Below, piece by piece: positions 24,511 to 31,771 of a stretch of DNA of 34,434 nucleotides. Below the pieces are notes generated by a model that searched no databases, had not been told where the DNA came from, and worked only from the letters and a program-made list of their open reading frames with translations. Each line of letters begins with the position of its first letter. Within the stretch, counting starts at the first letter, position 1. The position numbers and the translations under genes are program-made. The DNA is taken from NCBI GenBank assembly GCA_016650215.1, contig JAENWF010000107.1:1-34434 (forward strand), read 5' to 3'. The DNA is from Thermoanaerobaculia bacterium (GTDB lineage Bacteria; Acidobacteriota; Thermoanaerobaculia; Gp7-AA8).

Positions 24511-24521
24511 TGAACGCCCGA

Positions 24522-25052
24522 TCAGCGCGACATCAGAATCATCGTGCGATCGACCACCTGAGAGGTGGTCACGTCAAAGTACGGACGCTGCACGGTGACG
24601 CGGGGGCGATTCGGGCGCGGCTCGATTTCCGCCGCGCGATATGGGCCGGCGGCTTTCGTGATGTCGGTCTTGAGGTTCAGTTTCGGGATGAGCGACTCGA
24701 TCGCTTTGGCGTCGGCCGCAAGATCGCCGGTTCGGTAGAACGCTGGCGGTTTCGTAGCGCTGAGGTTGTTCGTCACGTTCGGGGCAACTTCAACGTAGCC
24801 GTACGACTTCGCGTAGAAGGCCGCGACCTGATCGACCGGCGCGTCGGTGTCGTAAACGGCAACAGGCGGTGGCTCCTCATTTGGCTTGAGGACCTTGTGC
24901 GCCTGCCGGGTCATGTCGCTGATGCCGCCGAGGTATTTCGCGCCCGGGTAGACGACGAAGCTGAACGCTTCCGACTCGACGTATTGATCTTCTTTCTTGC
25001 AGCCGCCCGCGATGGAGAGAAGGACGAGAGCGGCGATGATTGAACGCTTCAC
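24522..25052 (-). CDS. hypothetical lipoprotein
   Basis: 176-residue predicted lipoprotein with GTG start; GGAGG lies 9 bases upstream. N-terminus MKRSIIAALVLLSIAGGCKKED has a signal peptide ending in Cys 18, with Lys-Lys-Glu-Asp next. The mature part has FSFVVYPGAKYLGG, then VAVYDTDAPVDQVAAFYAKSYG, a pattern I associate with unnamed acidobacterial lipoproteins in which a small alpha/beta domain reads 'distance from X' (function unknown). A terminal beta portion follows. It is separate from the next upstream gene by about 40 bases. A repeat remnant follows its stop. Confidence 0.75.
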   Translation of the reverse strand: MKRSIIAALVLLSIAGGCKKEDQYVESEAFSFVVYPGAKYLGGISDMTRQAHKVLKPNEEPPPVAVYDTDAPVDQVAAFYAKSYGYVEVAPNVTNNLSATKPPAFYRTGDLAADAKAIESLIPKLNLKTDITKAAGPYRAAEIEPRPNRPRVTVQRPYFDVTTSQVVDRTMILMSR

Positions 25053-25093
25053 TGAAGGAAACCTCCGAGAAAATTGATGCGGCGCGGACGATA

Positions 25094-25408
25094 TCAGATC
25101 GGGATGACCTCGCGAAGCTCGCGCCCCACCACTTCACCGAACCGTTGCGCGTATGACTTGATCGACCCTGAAGCCTCGTCGAGGAAGATCCGTTCGACGC
25201 GGAACAGCGGTACGAACATCGTCAGAAGATCGAGGTTCGGTTCTTCATCGCGCGCGATCTGGTGAATCCAATCCTCGAAGGAATCGAGATTGATCGCACG
25301 GAACGTGACGCCGGCAGGAGAGAGCGCCGAGAGGATTCCGAAGAATTTCTCCTTCGGGTTCACCAGATTCACGATGATGAGTGACTTCGGCTCGAACCCC
25401 TCGATCAT
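25094..25408 (-). CDS. conserved hypothetical coupled to methylmalonyl-CoA epimerase
   Basis: 104-residue cytoplasmic protein. SLIIVNLVNPKEKFFGILSALSPAGVTFRAINLDSFEDW suggests a small alpha/beta fold, somewhat like an SM-like or PilZ-size barrel, followed by TMFVPLFRVERIFLDEASG. No catalytic motif is visible. The ATG overlaps the stop of the epimerase gene by four bases (ATGA), so the two are co-translated. The name of the family, if any, is not known to me; it may be a regulatory partner, but that is only inferred from coupling. Confidence 0.75.
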   Translation of the reverse strand: MIEGFEPKSLIIVNLVNPKEKFFGILSALSPAGVTFRAINLDSFEDWIHQIARDEEPNLDLLTMFVPLFRVERIFLDEASGSIKSYAQRFGEVVGRELREVIPI

Positions 25409-25803
25409 TTCACTTTCTCACTCAGCTCGATCAGCACGCCGTTGCCGGCGGCCGGATGGAGAAATGCCACGCGGCAGCCATGGGCGCCCGGCACCGGGCT
25501 CTCATTGATCAGCCGGAACCCCGCGGCCTTCAGCCGTTCGAGATGCGCGTCGATGTCGTCTACCCGAAAGCAGATGTGATGAATCCCCTCGCCCCGCTTC
25601 TCGATGAACTTTGCAACAGGCGACGCGGCCGAAGTCGGCTCGAGCAGCTCGAGACTCGAGTCGCCGACCGGAAGAAACGCGATGCGGACTCCCTGGGTCT
25701 CCACCGTCTCGACATGATCGACGGTCAGGCCCAGCGCACGGTAAACAGCAGCGCCCTCAATGGAACGAACCGCGATCCCAATGTGATCCAGTACAGGTTT
25801 CAT
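25405..25803 (-). CDS. mce: methylmalonyl-CoA epimerase
   Basis: VOC-fold enzyme interconverting (R)- and (S)-methylmalonyl-CoA, in propionate and odd-chain / branched-chain catabolism. The start is ATG 25803 (MKPVLDHIGIAV), since the six extra residues of the longer ORF precede the conserved N-terminus; 132 residues. The four metal ligands sit in DHIGIAV, SLELLEP, GIHHICF and VLIELSE. The catalytic Glu pair and overall length fit the family. Mutase genes are not in the window. It overlaps the hypothetical gene that follows; tandem short repeats lie upstream. Confidence 0.87.
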   Translation of the reverse strand: MKPVLDHIGIAVRSIEGAAVYRALGLTVDHVETVETQGVRIAFLPVGDSSLELLEPTSAASPVAKFIEKRGEGIHHICFRVDDIDAHLERLKAAGFRLINESPVPGAHGCRVAFLHPAAGNGVLIELSEKVK

Positions 25804-25818
25804 AGAATTAGTCGGTCT

Positions 25819-25879
25819 CAACTCGTCACTCGTAACGCGTCACGCGTCACAACTCAGCACTCAGTCCTCAGTCCTCGTC
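25819..25879. repeat. short imperfect tandem repeats (CGTCAC and ACTCAG types)
   Basis: ACTCGTCACTCGTAACGCGTCACGCGTCAC is followed by AACTCAGCACTCAGTCCTCAGTCCTCG. Two blocks of 7-8 bp units fill the gap between queE and the epimerase gene. They have no dyad symmetry, so this is a satellite-like spacer rather than a terminator. Confidence 0.6.
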
Positions 25880-26512
25880 TCAAACGCCATGCACATCCGC
25901 CCCCCAGATATGTTTGTGCAACTGCGTCTGGAAGCGTGCCGGGAGGCGGTCGGCGAGCATCCATTCGGCGAGCGGCTTCATCTCCATCTCGCCCCAGACC
26001 GGCGAGATGAGAATCGTCCAGCGGTCGAGTCGATGCTGCGCGATGATCCCGCGCCCCCAATCGTAATCGGCGCGGTCTGAAATCACGAACTTGATCTCAT
26101 CGTGCGCGCGAAGATGCTCGATGTTCGACCAGCGGTTCTTCTCGACTTCGCCTGAGCCGGGACACTTGATGTCGAGAATGATCTTCGCGCGCGGATCGAC
26201 GGGGGTGATGTCGATCGAGCCGGAGGTTTCGATCAGAACTTCGAATCCGTCATTGCAGAGTCTTTCGATCAGCGTGAATGCTTCGGGTTGCGCGAGCGGC
26301 TCACCTCCGGTGATCTCGACGAGGTTGCAGCCGTAGCTCTTCACCTTCTCGACGATCTGCTCGATCTCGATCTTCTCCCCGCCGGTGAAGGTGTAGGCCG
26401 AGTCGCACCAGCGGCAGCGGAGATTGCAGCCCGTGAGGCGGACAAAGACGCACGGCCGTCCGGCGTGGGACGACTCGCCCTGGATCGAGTGGAAGATTTC
26501 GGTGATTCTCAT
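25880..26512 (-). CDS. queE: 7-carboxy-7-deazaguanine synthase
   Basis: Radical SAM enzyme of preQ0 / queuosine synthesis (210 residues). It rearranges 6-carboxy-tetrahydropterin to 7-carboxy-7-deazaguanine. The N-terminal block MRITEIFHSIQGESSHAGRPCVFVRLTGCNLRCRWCDSAYTF is characteristic and carries the CxxxCxxC cluster motif (CNLRCRWC) binding 4Fe-4S. EITGGEPL is the SAM-binding GGE(P) motif, then IETSGSI and ILDIKCPGSGE. C-terminal HKHIWG is conserved. It lies on the same strand as queC, downstream of it, with repeat copy D between. Confidence 0.94.
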   Translation of the reverse strand: MRITEIFHSIQGESSHAGRPCVFVRLTGCNLRCRWCDSAYTFTGGEKIEIEQIVEKVKSYGCNLVEITGGEPLAQPEAFTLIERLCNDGFEVLIETSGSIDITPVDPRAKIILDIKCPGSGEVEKNRWSNIEHLRAHDEIKFVISDRADYDWGRGIIAQHRLDRWTILISPVWGEMEMKPLAEWMLADRLPARFQTQLHKHIWGADVHGV

Positions 26513-26533
26513 ATTCTTGGGCGGGCGGCGGCG

Positions 26534-26664
26534 TCATGCTGAGCGAAGCGAAGCATCTTCTGATAGCACAAGAGACCATTGATAGCAGCTGGGATCACGA
26601 TGTTCGTGCGCCGCACGATCTTAGCTCGTGCTCTCAGAAGATCCTTCGCTTCGCTCAGGATGAC
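26534..26664. repeat. family-1 interspersed inverted repeat, copy D
   Basis: Left arm TCATGCTGAGCGAAGCGAAGCATCTTCTGATAGCAC; right arm GTGCTCTCAGAAGATCCTTCGCTTCGCTCAGGATGAC; a ~60-base centre. It lies between queC and queE (same strand) and its right end overlaps the last 10 bases of queC including the stop. Confidence 0.88.
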
Positions 26665-27317
26665 GGGCTAAGGCCAGCCTCCTCGAATCCCCTTCTCCTC
26701 AATATGCACGAATCGCAGTGTCCGCACGGTTTTCCCGACGGATCGGGGTCATAGCAGGAGTGCGTCATCGAGTAGTCGATCCCCAGCGAAACTCCCCGCC
26801 TGATGATCTCTGCCTTGGACAACAGGATCAGGGGGGTGACGATCCGCGGCTCCCCCTTTTCCACGCCGCTCCGCGTTCCCTTGAGCACGACCTGCTGAAA
26901 CGCGTCGATGAACTCGGGGCGGCAGTCGGGATAGCCGCTGAAGTCGACGGCGTTAACGCCGAGCCAGATCTCCTGCGCTTCGCGAGCTTCGGCGAATCCG
27001 AGCGCAAGGGCGAGAAAGATCGTGTTCCGGGCCGGGACGTACGTGACCGGGATCCCCGGCGCGCCCACCGCGTCTTTGGGCACATCGATGTCCGCCGTCA
27101 GCGCGCTCGCGCCAAACACGCGGAGATTGATCGGATAGACGACGTGCTCATCGGCGTGCAGCGCTACAGCCACCCGCCTCGACGCCGCGAGCTCAATCTC
27201 ATGGCGCTGTCCGTACTGAAACGTCAGCGCGTGGCAGACACGCCCCTCCGACTTCGCGATCGCGAGGACCGTCGCGGAGTCGAGACCACCGCTGAGAAGA
27301 ACGACTGCACGAATCAC
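26655..27317 (-). CDS. queC: 7-cyano-7-deazaguanine synthase
   Basis: ATP-dependent enzyme turning 7-carboxy-7-deazaguanine into preQ0 (220 residues). The P-loop-like [10 protein letters not shown] (PP-loop) at the N-terminus, [27 protein letters not shown] and the C-terminal zinc site [23 protein letters not shown] are all present. The GTG start overlaps the pyrimidine phosphorylase stop (GTGA), so it is translationally coupled to a nucleoside-salvage gene, an uncommon neighbour. The last residues (SPSS) and the TGA stop come from the outer end of repeat copy D, replacing the usual C-terminal tail. Confidence 0.94.
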   Translation of the reverse strand: MIRAVVLLSGGLDSATVLAIAKSEGRVCHALTFQYGQRHEIELAASRRVAVALHADEHVVYPINLRVFGASALTADIDVPKDAVGAPGIPVTYVPARNTIFLALALGFAEAREAQEIWLGVNAVDFSGYPDCRPEFIDAFQQVVLKGTRSGVEKGEPRIVTPLILLSKAEIIRRGVSLGIDYSMTHSCYDPDPSGKPCGHCDSCILRRRGFEEAGLSPSS

Positions 27318-28621
27318 GTCAGATGCTCATGCACGAGTGGTCGGGGCGCAGGCGGCGCGTCGGCAAACTGAACGAACGAAAGGAAACGTGTGACGAGCTC
27401 GTCGCCTCCCCGCTTGCCGAGCTGAATCCGCGCGATCGTCTCGCCAGCCTTCACCTCGTCGCCGGTGCGGCGGTCGAACATCACGCCTGCCGCGAAATCG
27501 ATCACGTCGTCGGCCTTCTTCCGGCCTGCGCCGAGATCGACGATGAACATGCCGGCCTCATAGGTGTCGATGTGGGAGATGTAGCCGCTGCGCGGCGCTT
27601 TCACTTCGATTGTCTTCGACGGCTGGGGGAGGCGCGAGTAGTCGTCGACGATCCGCGCGTCGCCCTTCTGCGCGGCAATCCACTTTCTCGTCTGTTCGAG
27701 CGCCGCGCCGCTGCGGAGCGTTTCGTCGAGCTTCTTCCCTGCTGACGCCTCGTCGTAGCGGCCCGACATGACGAGAAGTCTGACCGCCTGCACGCGCGTG
27801 ATGTCGAGCACGTCGGACGGTCCCTTTCCTTTGAGGACTTCGATCGTCTCGACGATCTCGTTCGCGTTACCCGCGGCGACGCCGAGGGGACGATCCATGT
27901 CGGTGATGAGCGCCTCCACCTTCGTGCCCGAGCCCTCGGCAGCGGCGATCAGCGATTGTGCGAGCGCCTTCGAGTCCTGATAGAGGCGCATGAACGCGCC
28001 GCTGCCGGTCTTTACGTCGAGGATGAGTGCGGAAGCTCCCATCGCGAGCTTCTTCGACATGATCGACGCCGTGATGAGCGGCAGCGACTCGACGGTTCCG
28101 GTCACGTCGCGTAGCGCGTAGATCTTCCGGTCGGCAGGCGCGATGCCCTCGGTCGAGGTCGAGATCACGCATCCTGCTTCGGCAATCGCTCCGTCGAACT
28201 CCTTGCGCGAGAGCCGCGCGTTGAAGCCCGGGATCGCCTCGAGCTTGTCGAGCGTACCGCCCGTGTGGCCGAGGCCGCGGCCCGAGAGCATCCCGATCTT
28301 GATCCCGCACGCTGCGACCCACGGCGAGAGGACGAGCGAGATCTTGTCGCCGATGCCACCCGTCGAGTGCTTGTCGCAGATGAAGTCGTACTGATTGCGG
28401 AGGTGCCACTGCTCCCCGGAGCGGAGCATCGCCTGAGTCAGGGTGGCCATCTCCTGAGCGGTCATCCCGTTGATGGCGATCGCCATCAGGAGCGCACTCA
28501 TCTGGTAGTCGGGGATCTCTCCCCGGGTGTAGCGATCGACGAATGTCTCGATCTCATGGGGCTCCAGAGGGGCTCCGCGGCGCTTGCGGTTGAGGACTTC
28601 GTAGACACTCATCTCCTTCAT
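27314..28621 (-). CDS. pyrimidine-nucleoside / thymidine phosphorylase
   Basis: Phosphorolysis of thymidine/uridine (435 residues). Blocks: [42 protein letters not shown] (phosphate and nucleoside binding), [45 protein letters not shown] and VKTGSGAFM; the C-terminal ETIARI-type domain ends it. Intact at all positions I can check. The chosen ATG (28621) lacks a ribosome site. A second ATG nine bases on is preceded immediately by AAGGAG at zero spacing, so the start is uncertain. Its stop overlaps queC (GTGA). A CRP-like palindrome lies upstream. With deoB, it gives entry of deoxyribonucleosides into pentose metabolism. Confidence 0.94.
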   Translation of the reverse strand: MKEMSVYEVLNRKRRGAPLEPHEIETFVDRYTRGEIPDYQMSALLMAIAINGMTAQEMATLTQAMLRSGEQWHLRNQYDFICDKHSTGGIGDKISLVLSPWVAACGIKIGMLSGRGLGHTGGTLDKLEAIPGFNARLSRKEFDGAIAEAGCVISTSTEGIAPADRKIYALRDVTGTVESLPLITASIMSKKLAMGASALILDVKTGSGAFMRLYQDSKALAQSLIAAAEGSGTKVEALITDMDRPLGVAAGNANEIVETIEVLKGKGPSDVLDITRVQAVRLLVMSGRYDEASAGKKLDETLRSGAALEQTRKWIAAQKGDARIVDDYSRLPQPSKTIEVKAPRSGYISHIDTYEAGMFIVDLGAGRKKADDVIDFAAGVMFDRRTGDEVKAGETIARIQLGKRGGDELVTRFLSFVQFADAPPAPRPLVHEHLT

Positions 28622-28642
28622 AGGGTGGCGATTCTACTTGCA

Positions 28643-28658
28643 CGTGAGCCAGGTCACA
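28643..28658. promoter_or_regulatory. CRP-type palindrome CGTGA-N6-TCACA
   Basis: CGTGAGCCAGGTCACA differs by one base from the E. coli CRP consensus TGTGA-N6-TCACA. It lies 22 bases from the phosphorylase start and 47 from the response-regulator start, in the divergent gap. CRP controls deo genes in E. coli, so this may be an operator for a Crp/Fnr-family regulator (none is in the window). Confidence 0.4.
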
Positions 28659-28704
28659 CCGGGGAGGCCTTGTCGGATGTTTATTGCTGTTGAGGGTTCC
28701 CGCT

Positions 28705-29061
28705 GTGAACGGTGTCAAGAAGATTCTGGTCGTCGACGATGACATGCACGTGCGTGAGATGCTCGTGCAGCGTCTGCGGAGCCGTGGCTTCGAAGTCGAG
28801 GGATCGGATTCCGCAACGAGCGCGATGCAGAAACTCGACGCCGTGCGCTACGACCTGGTCGTGCTCGATCTCATTCTCCCGCGTGAAGGGGGGAAAGTCG
28901 TCGTCGAGCAGGTGCTCGCCGCGCACAACGGCACGCAGCTCATCATCATGTCGGGCGTCGCGAGACTCTGGCGCAAAGCCAATCCATCGGTGCGCGTGGC
29001 AGGAGTGCTCGAAAAGCCCTTCGCGTTCGACGAGCTCCTGCATTTCGTGAATAACTCGTAG
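28705..29061 (+). CDS. single-domain response regulator
   Basis: 118-residue receiver domain without an output domain. Start chosen at GTG 28705, where GAGGG lies 8 bases upstream and the product begins VNGVKKILVVDDD; the ORF-track start (TTG) adds seven residues with no ribosome site. Acidic pocket VVDDD, phospho-acceptor Asp in VVLDLILP, Ser in IIMSGV and Lys in LEKPF form a complete phosphorylation site. It probably passes phosphate or acts by protein contact, as in CheY-like or Spo0F-like proteins. No kinase is nearby, so it is an orphan. Followed by a composite repeat and deoB. Confidence 0.88.
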   Translation: MNGVKKILVVDDDMHVREMLVQRLRSRGFEVEGSDSATSAMQKLDAVRYDLVVLDLILPREGGKVVVEQVLAAHNGTQLIIMSGVARLWRKANPSVRVAGVLEKPFAFDELLHFVNNS

Positions 29062-29079
29062 ACGTGCGCCCGGGCGTCT

Positions 29080-29260
29080 CATCCTGAGGAGCCTGTGAAA
29101 AAATCGAACGTGGCGGTTCTGTGTGGCGCGCCGCCGACCCGCGGCGGCGACCTCGTCATTGGCGATCCATGTTCCCGACGGCCGCAGAGCGCCGCCGCGG
29201 GTCGACGGCGCCACACAGAGGCCGGATTTTCTTCACAGCCTCTGAGCGTAGCGAAGGATG
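29080..29260. repeat. composite nested repeat (family-1 type ends around a family-2 hairpin)
   Basis: Outer arms: CATCCTGAG..GCCTGTGAAAAAATC at left and GATTTTCTTCACAGCCTCTGAGCGTAGCGAAGGATG at right. Inside, CTGTGTGGCGC..CCGACCCGCGGCGGCG pairs with CGCCGCCGCGGGTCGACGGCGCCACACAG. It starts 19 bases after the response-regulator stop and ends 27 bases before the deoB start, so it separates the two genes. Its GATG is the false start of the longer deoB ORF. Confidence 0.85.
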
Positions 29261-29287
29261 ACGAAAGTATCCGGTATTCTTCGCGTC

Positions 29288-30460
29288 ATGAGACGCGCAA
29301 TCATTCTGGTGTGCGATTCGCTCGGCGTTGGTGAGCTTCCCGACGCGGCGGAATTCGGCGACGCGGGATCGAACACACTCGGACACGTTCTCTCGTCGCA
29401 GCATCCGAAGCTGCCGACGCTCACGAGCCTCGGACTTCTGCACACGCTTCCCTCCCCTGCTTCCAGCGAGACGCCGCGCGCTGCGTATGGGCGCATGGCC
29501 GAGTTGAGCGCGGGGAAAGACACGACGACTGGTCACTGGGAAATGATGGGGCTCGTCGTGAAGGATCCGTTCCGCACGTATCCCGACGGATTTCCGCGCG
29601 AAGTCATCGAAGAGTACGAGCGCCGCATCGGGCGGAAGACCCTCGGCAACAAGCCGGCGTCCGGAACCGTGATCCTCGACGAACTGGGTGAGGAGCACAT
29701 GCGTACCGGCTGCCCGATCGTTTACACGTCGGGGGACTCGGTGTTCCAGGTAGCGGCGCACGAACAGGTGATTCCGGTCGAAGAGCTCTGGCGGATCTGC
29801 GCGATCGCCCGCGAGCTGATGCGCGGCGAGCACAACATCGGACGGATCATCGCGCGGCCATTCGTCGGACCTGGAGCGGGCAAGTTCAAGAGGACCCCGA
29901 ACCGGAAGGACTTCTCCGTGAGGCCGACCGGTGAGACCGTCATGGAAAGGGCGCACAAGGCGGGACGGCAAGTCGTCGGTCTCGGAAAAATCTCCGACAT
30001 CTTCGATGGTGTCGGGATCGGAAAAGAGATCCGGACAGAATCGAACACAGACGGCATGCGAAAGACGATCGATCTGATCCGCGAATCGGACGCCGACTTC
30101 ATCTTCACGAATCTCGTGGACTTCGATTCCAAGTACGGACATCGAAACGACGCGCCCGGATACGCGCGCGCTCTCGAGAGTTTCGACGGCGAGCTGAAGG
30201 AGCTGCTCGGCGCGCTGCGGCACGACGATCTGCTGTTCATCACCGCCGATCACGGCTGCGATCCGACCGACGTCTCCACCGATCACACGCGCGAGTATGT
30301 GCCGCTCATCGTCGCCGGTCCGCGCATCTCAGCAGCTACGCCGCTCGGCACGCGCAGTACGTTCGCCGACCTCGGGGCTACCGTGTGCGAGTATCTGCGA
30401 TTACCGTTGAAGGGACTTCCCGGCAGGAGCGTATTGCCGGAACTAGGAGTAGGAAATTGA
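29288..30460 (+). CDS. deoB: phosphopentomutase
   Basis: Mn-dependent enzyme of the alkaline phosphatase superfamily moving phosphate between C1 and C5 of (deoxy)ribose, following nucleoside phosphorylase. The start is ATG 29288 (MRRAIILVCDSLGVGELPDA), 390 residues. The ORF-track ATG 30 bases upstream lies in repeat sequence. Motifs: CDSLGVGELPDA (metal), GKDTTTGHWEMMG (catalytic Thr region), SGDSVFQVAAHE, GPGAGKFKRTPNRKDFS, TNLVDFDSKYGHRND, ADHGCDPT and STDHTREYVPL. Complete. The next gene starts two bases after its stop. Together with the pyrimidine-nucleoside phosphorylase 0.7 kb away (divergent) it forms a nucleoside catabolic set. Confidence 0.96.
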   Translation: MRRAIILVCDSLGVGELPDAAEFGDAGSNTLGHVLSSQHPKLPTLTSLGLLHTLPSPASSETPRAAYGRMAELSAGKDTTTGHWEMMGLVVKDPFRTYPDGFPREVIEEYERRIGRKTLGNKPASGTVILDELGEEHMRTGCPIVYTSGDSVFQVAAHEQVIPVEELWRICAIARELMRGEHNIGRIIARPFVGPGAGKFKRTPNRKDFSVRPTGETVMERAHKAGRQVVGLGKISDIFDGVGIGKEIRTESNTDGMRKTIDLIRESDADFIFTNLVDFDSKYGHRNDAPGYARALESFDGELKELLGALRHDDLLFITADHGCDPTDVSTDHTREYVPLIVAGPRISAATPLGTRSTFADLGATVCEYLRLPLKGLPGRSVLPELGVGN

Positions 30461-30462
30461 TC

Positions 30463-31377
30463 ATGCGAACCACCGCCGCACTTTTTCTGATCGCAGCAAC
30501 GGGCCTCGGCGCCGAGGCGCCGATTCAACGCGTCGCGCAGGACGCGACAGTCGTCGACCGCGTCGCTGAGGCGAGCCGGAAGGATCTGCCGACGAACCTG
30601 CTCAAGCGGATCGTCCAGGACGACATCGATCTGCTGCGCGGCAAGCGCGCGGATGGCTCGTTTCAGTTCGCGACGTTCGAGCGGCTCGAAGCGGGACGGA
30701 TCGGGAATGATTTTTCGATCCGGAAGGAGAAAGACGAGAACGATCTGACGAAAGCCGAAGTCAAAGGCGCGTGGGTCTACCGTCTGATCGTCTCCTCGCC
30801 CTCCCGCCGGATGATGGTGACGCGCAACCGCCGCGTCTGGATCGATCGTGTCGAGCTCGAGCTCATCCCTGAGAACTCATCCGCGACGCGCACGCAGGTA
30901 TTCAAAATTGAGACGTGGCTCGAGCCGGGCGCTTCGACTCCGATTGATTTTCCGATTGTCGCGCGACAGGCAACCGCCCGGGTGTTCGCACGCGCAGACA
31001 AGGATGCTGGTTACGGCAACGTCGTGCTCACTCTCATTCAGGCGAAGATCGTCGATAACGTAGACAGTCCGTACGCGACCGCGGTCGCAAGCGCGAAAGC
31101 GCTGCTCCGTGCAATCGACAACGAGGAAGTACCCTCAATCCGCGCGATGGCGACGCGGCTGCACGACACGCTCGTCGGAGCGGGAGCGGCACCGGTCGGT
31201 GTCGCGAGCGCGCCCGCGGTCGCGCAGGTGGACGTGATCGCGCCTGCAGCAACCTCTCCCGCTTTTCAGGAAGAGCTGCAGGCGATCGAAGACCTGCTGA
31301 CCGGAACCGAAAGCGAGCGACGCGAGGGGCTGGACAAGCTGCACCAGCTTCTCCGACGAATGAGGGCGAAGCGCTAG
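30463..31377 (+). CDS. hypothetical exported protein
   Basis: 304 residues from ATG 30463, chosen because AGGAGTAGGA precedes it and the product then begins MRTTAALFLIAATGLGAEA, a signal peptide; the longer ORF start lies inside deoB. The mature protein is alpha/beta-like with no catalytic motif I know: VDRVAEASRKDLPTNLLKRIVQDDIDLLRG, then a beta-rich middle (AWVYRLIVSSPSRRMMVTRNRRVWIDRVELELIP). A Pro/Ala linker (GVASAPAVAQVDVIAPAAT) and a helical C-terminus follow. It begins two bases after deoB and so shares its transcript, though the products work in different compartments. Confidence 0.78.
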   Translation: MRTTAALFLIAATGLGAEAPIQRVAQDATVVDRVAEASRKDLPTNLLKRIVQDDIDLLRGKRADGSFQFATFERLEAGRIGNDFSIRKEKDENDLTKAEVKGAWVYRLIVSSPSRRMMVTRNRRVWIDRVELELIPENSSATRTQVFKIETWLEPGASTPIDFPIVARQATARVFARADKDAGYGNVVLTLIQAKIVDNVDSPYATAVASAKALLRAIDNEEVPSIRAMATRLHDTLVGAGAAPVGVASAPAVAQVDVIAPAATSPAFQEELQAIEDLLTGTESERREGLDKLHQLLRRMRAKR

Positions 31378-31383
31378 GTCTTA

Positions 31384-31513
31384 CAACCCTGAGCGAAGCG
31401 AAGGGTCTTCTGATAGCACAAGCTACGATCGATCCGCGCACGCGGCACGTTCTTCGAGACATGCTCTCGCGCCGCTCGTGCTCTCAGTAGACCCTTCGCT
31501 TCGCTCAGGGTTG
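31384..31513. repeat. family-1 interspersed inverted repeat, copy E
   Basis: Left arm CAACCCTGAGCGAAGCGAAGGGTCTTCTGATAGCAC; right arm GTGCTCTCAGTAGACCCTTCGCTTCGCTCAGGGTTG; the most symmetrical copy. It begins 7 bases after the stop of the exported-protein gene and occupies the first half of a ~390-base gap before carD. Confidence 0.9.
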
Positions 31514-31562
31514 AGAGAACCCAGAACCCACGCGTCCAGGCGACGGTGGTTCTTGCGCGGGA

Positions 31563-31594
31563 GATCCTTCGCCGTCTTCGCGGCTCAGGATGAC
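31563..31594. repeat. family-1 half element, copy F
   Basis: GATCCTTCGCCGTCTTCGCGGCTCAGGATGAC equals the inverse complement of the left arm of copy A (CATCCTGAGCCGCGAAGACGGCGAAGGATC). Only one arm is present, 50 bases beyond copy E. The remaining bases to the carD promoter hold nothing I recognise. Confidence 0.75.
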
Positions 31595-31693
31595 AGCAAA
31601 CCCCTGCTTTTGCCGTGACTTGAGGTGTGACGCCGCTCACGCCCACACCCCTATTGTTGAGCCGGTCATTGTCAGATTTCGGGGCGCTGTGGG

Positions 31694-31722
31694 TTGACCG
31701 ATCGGGGGCTCCAGCGTACAAT
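31694..31722 (+). promoter_or_regulatory. near-consensus sigma-70 promoter of carD
   Basis: TTGACC, 17-base spacer, TACAAT: five of six matches in each hexamer with ideal spacing. It would start transcription near 31729, about 43 bases before the carD start codon. The region between is free of hairpins. Confidence 0.75.
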
Positions 31723-31771
31723 GCGCGTCCCTCGCAGTTTCTGCCAGCAAATTCCGAAAGGAGCCTCACTA

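Noticed and set aside
25819-25879. Possible CRISPR array from short repeats
   Set aside because: Units are only 6-8 bp and contiguous, with no spacers and no cas genes.
26536-26754. ORF starting MLSEAKHLLIAQ and containing LRFAQDD
   Set aside because: Translation of family-1 repeat arms, not a gene.
29156-30286. 376-aa minus-strand ORF opposite deoB
   Set aside because: Shadow of deoB; extends into repeat sequence at one end and shows no family motif.
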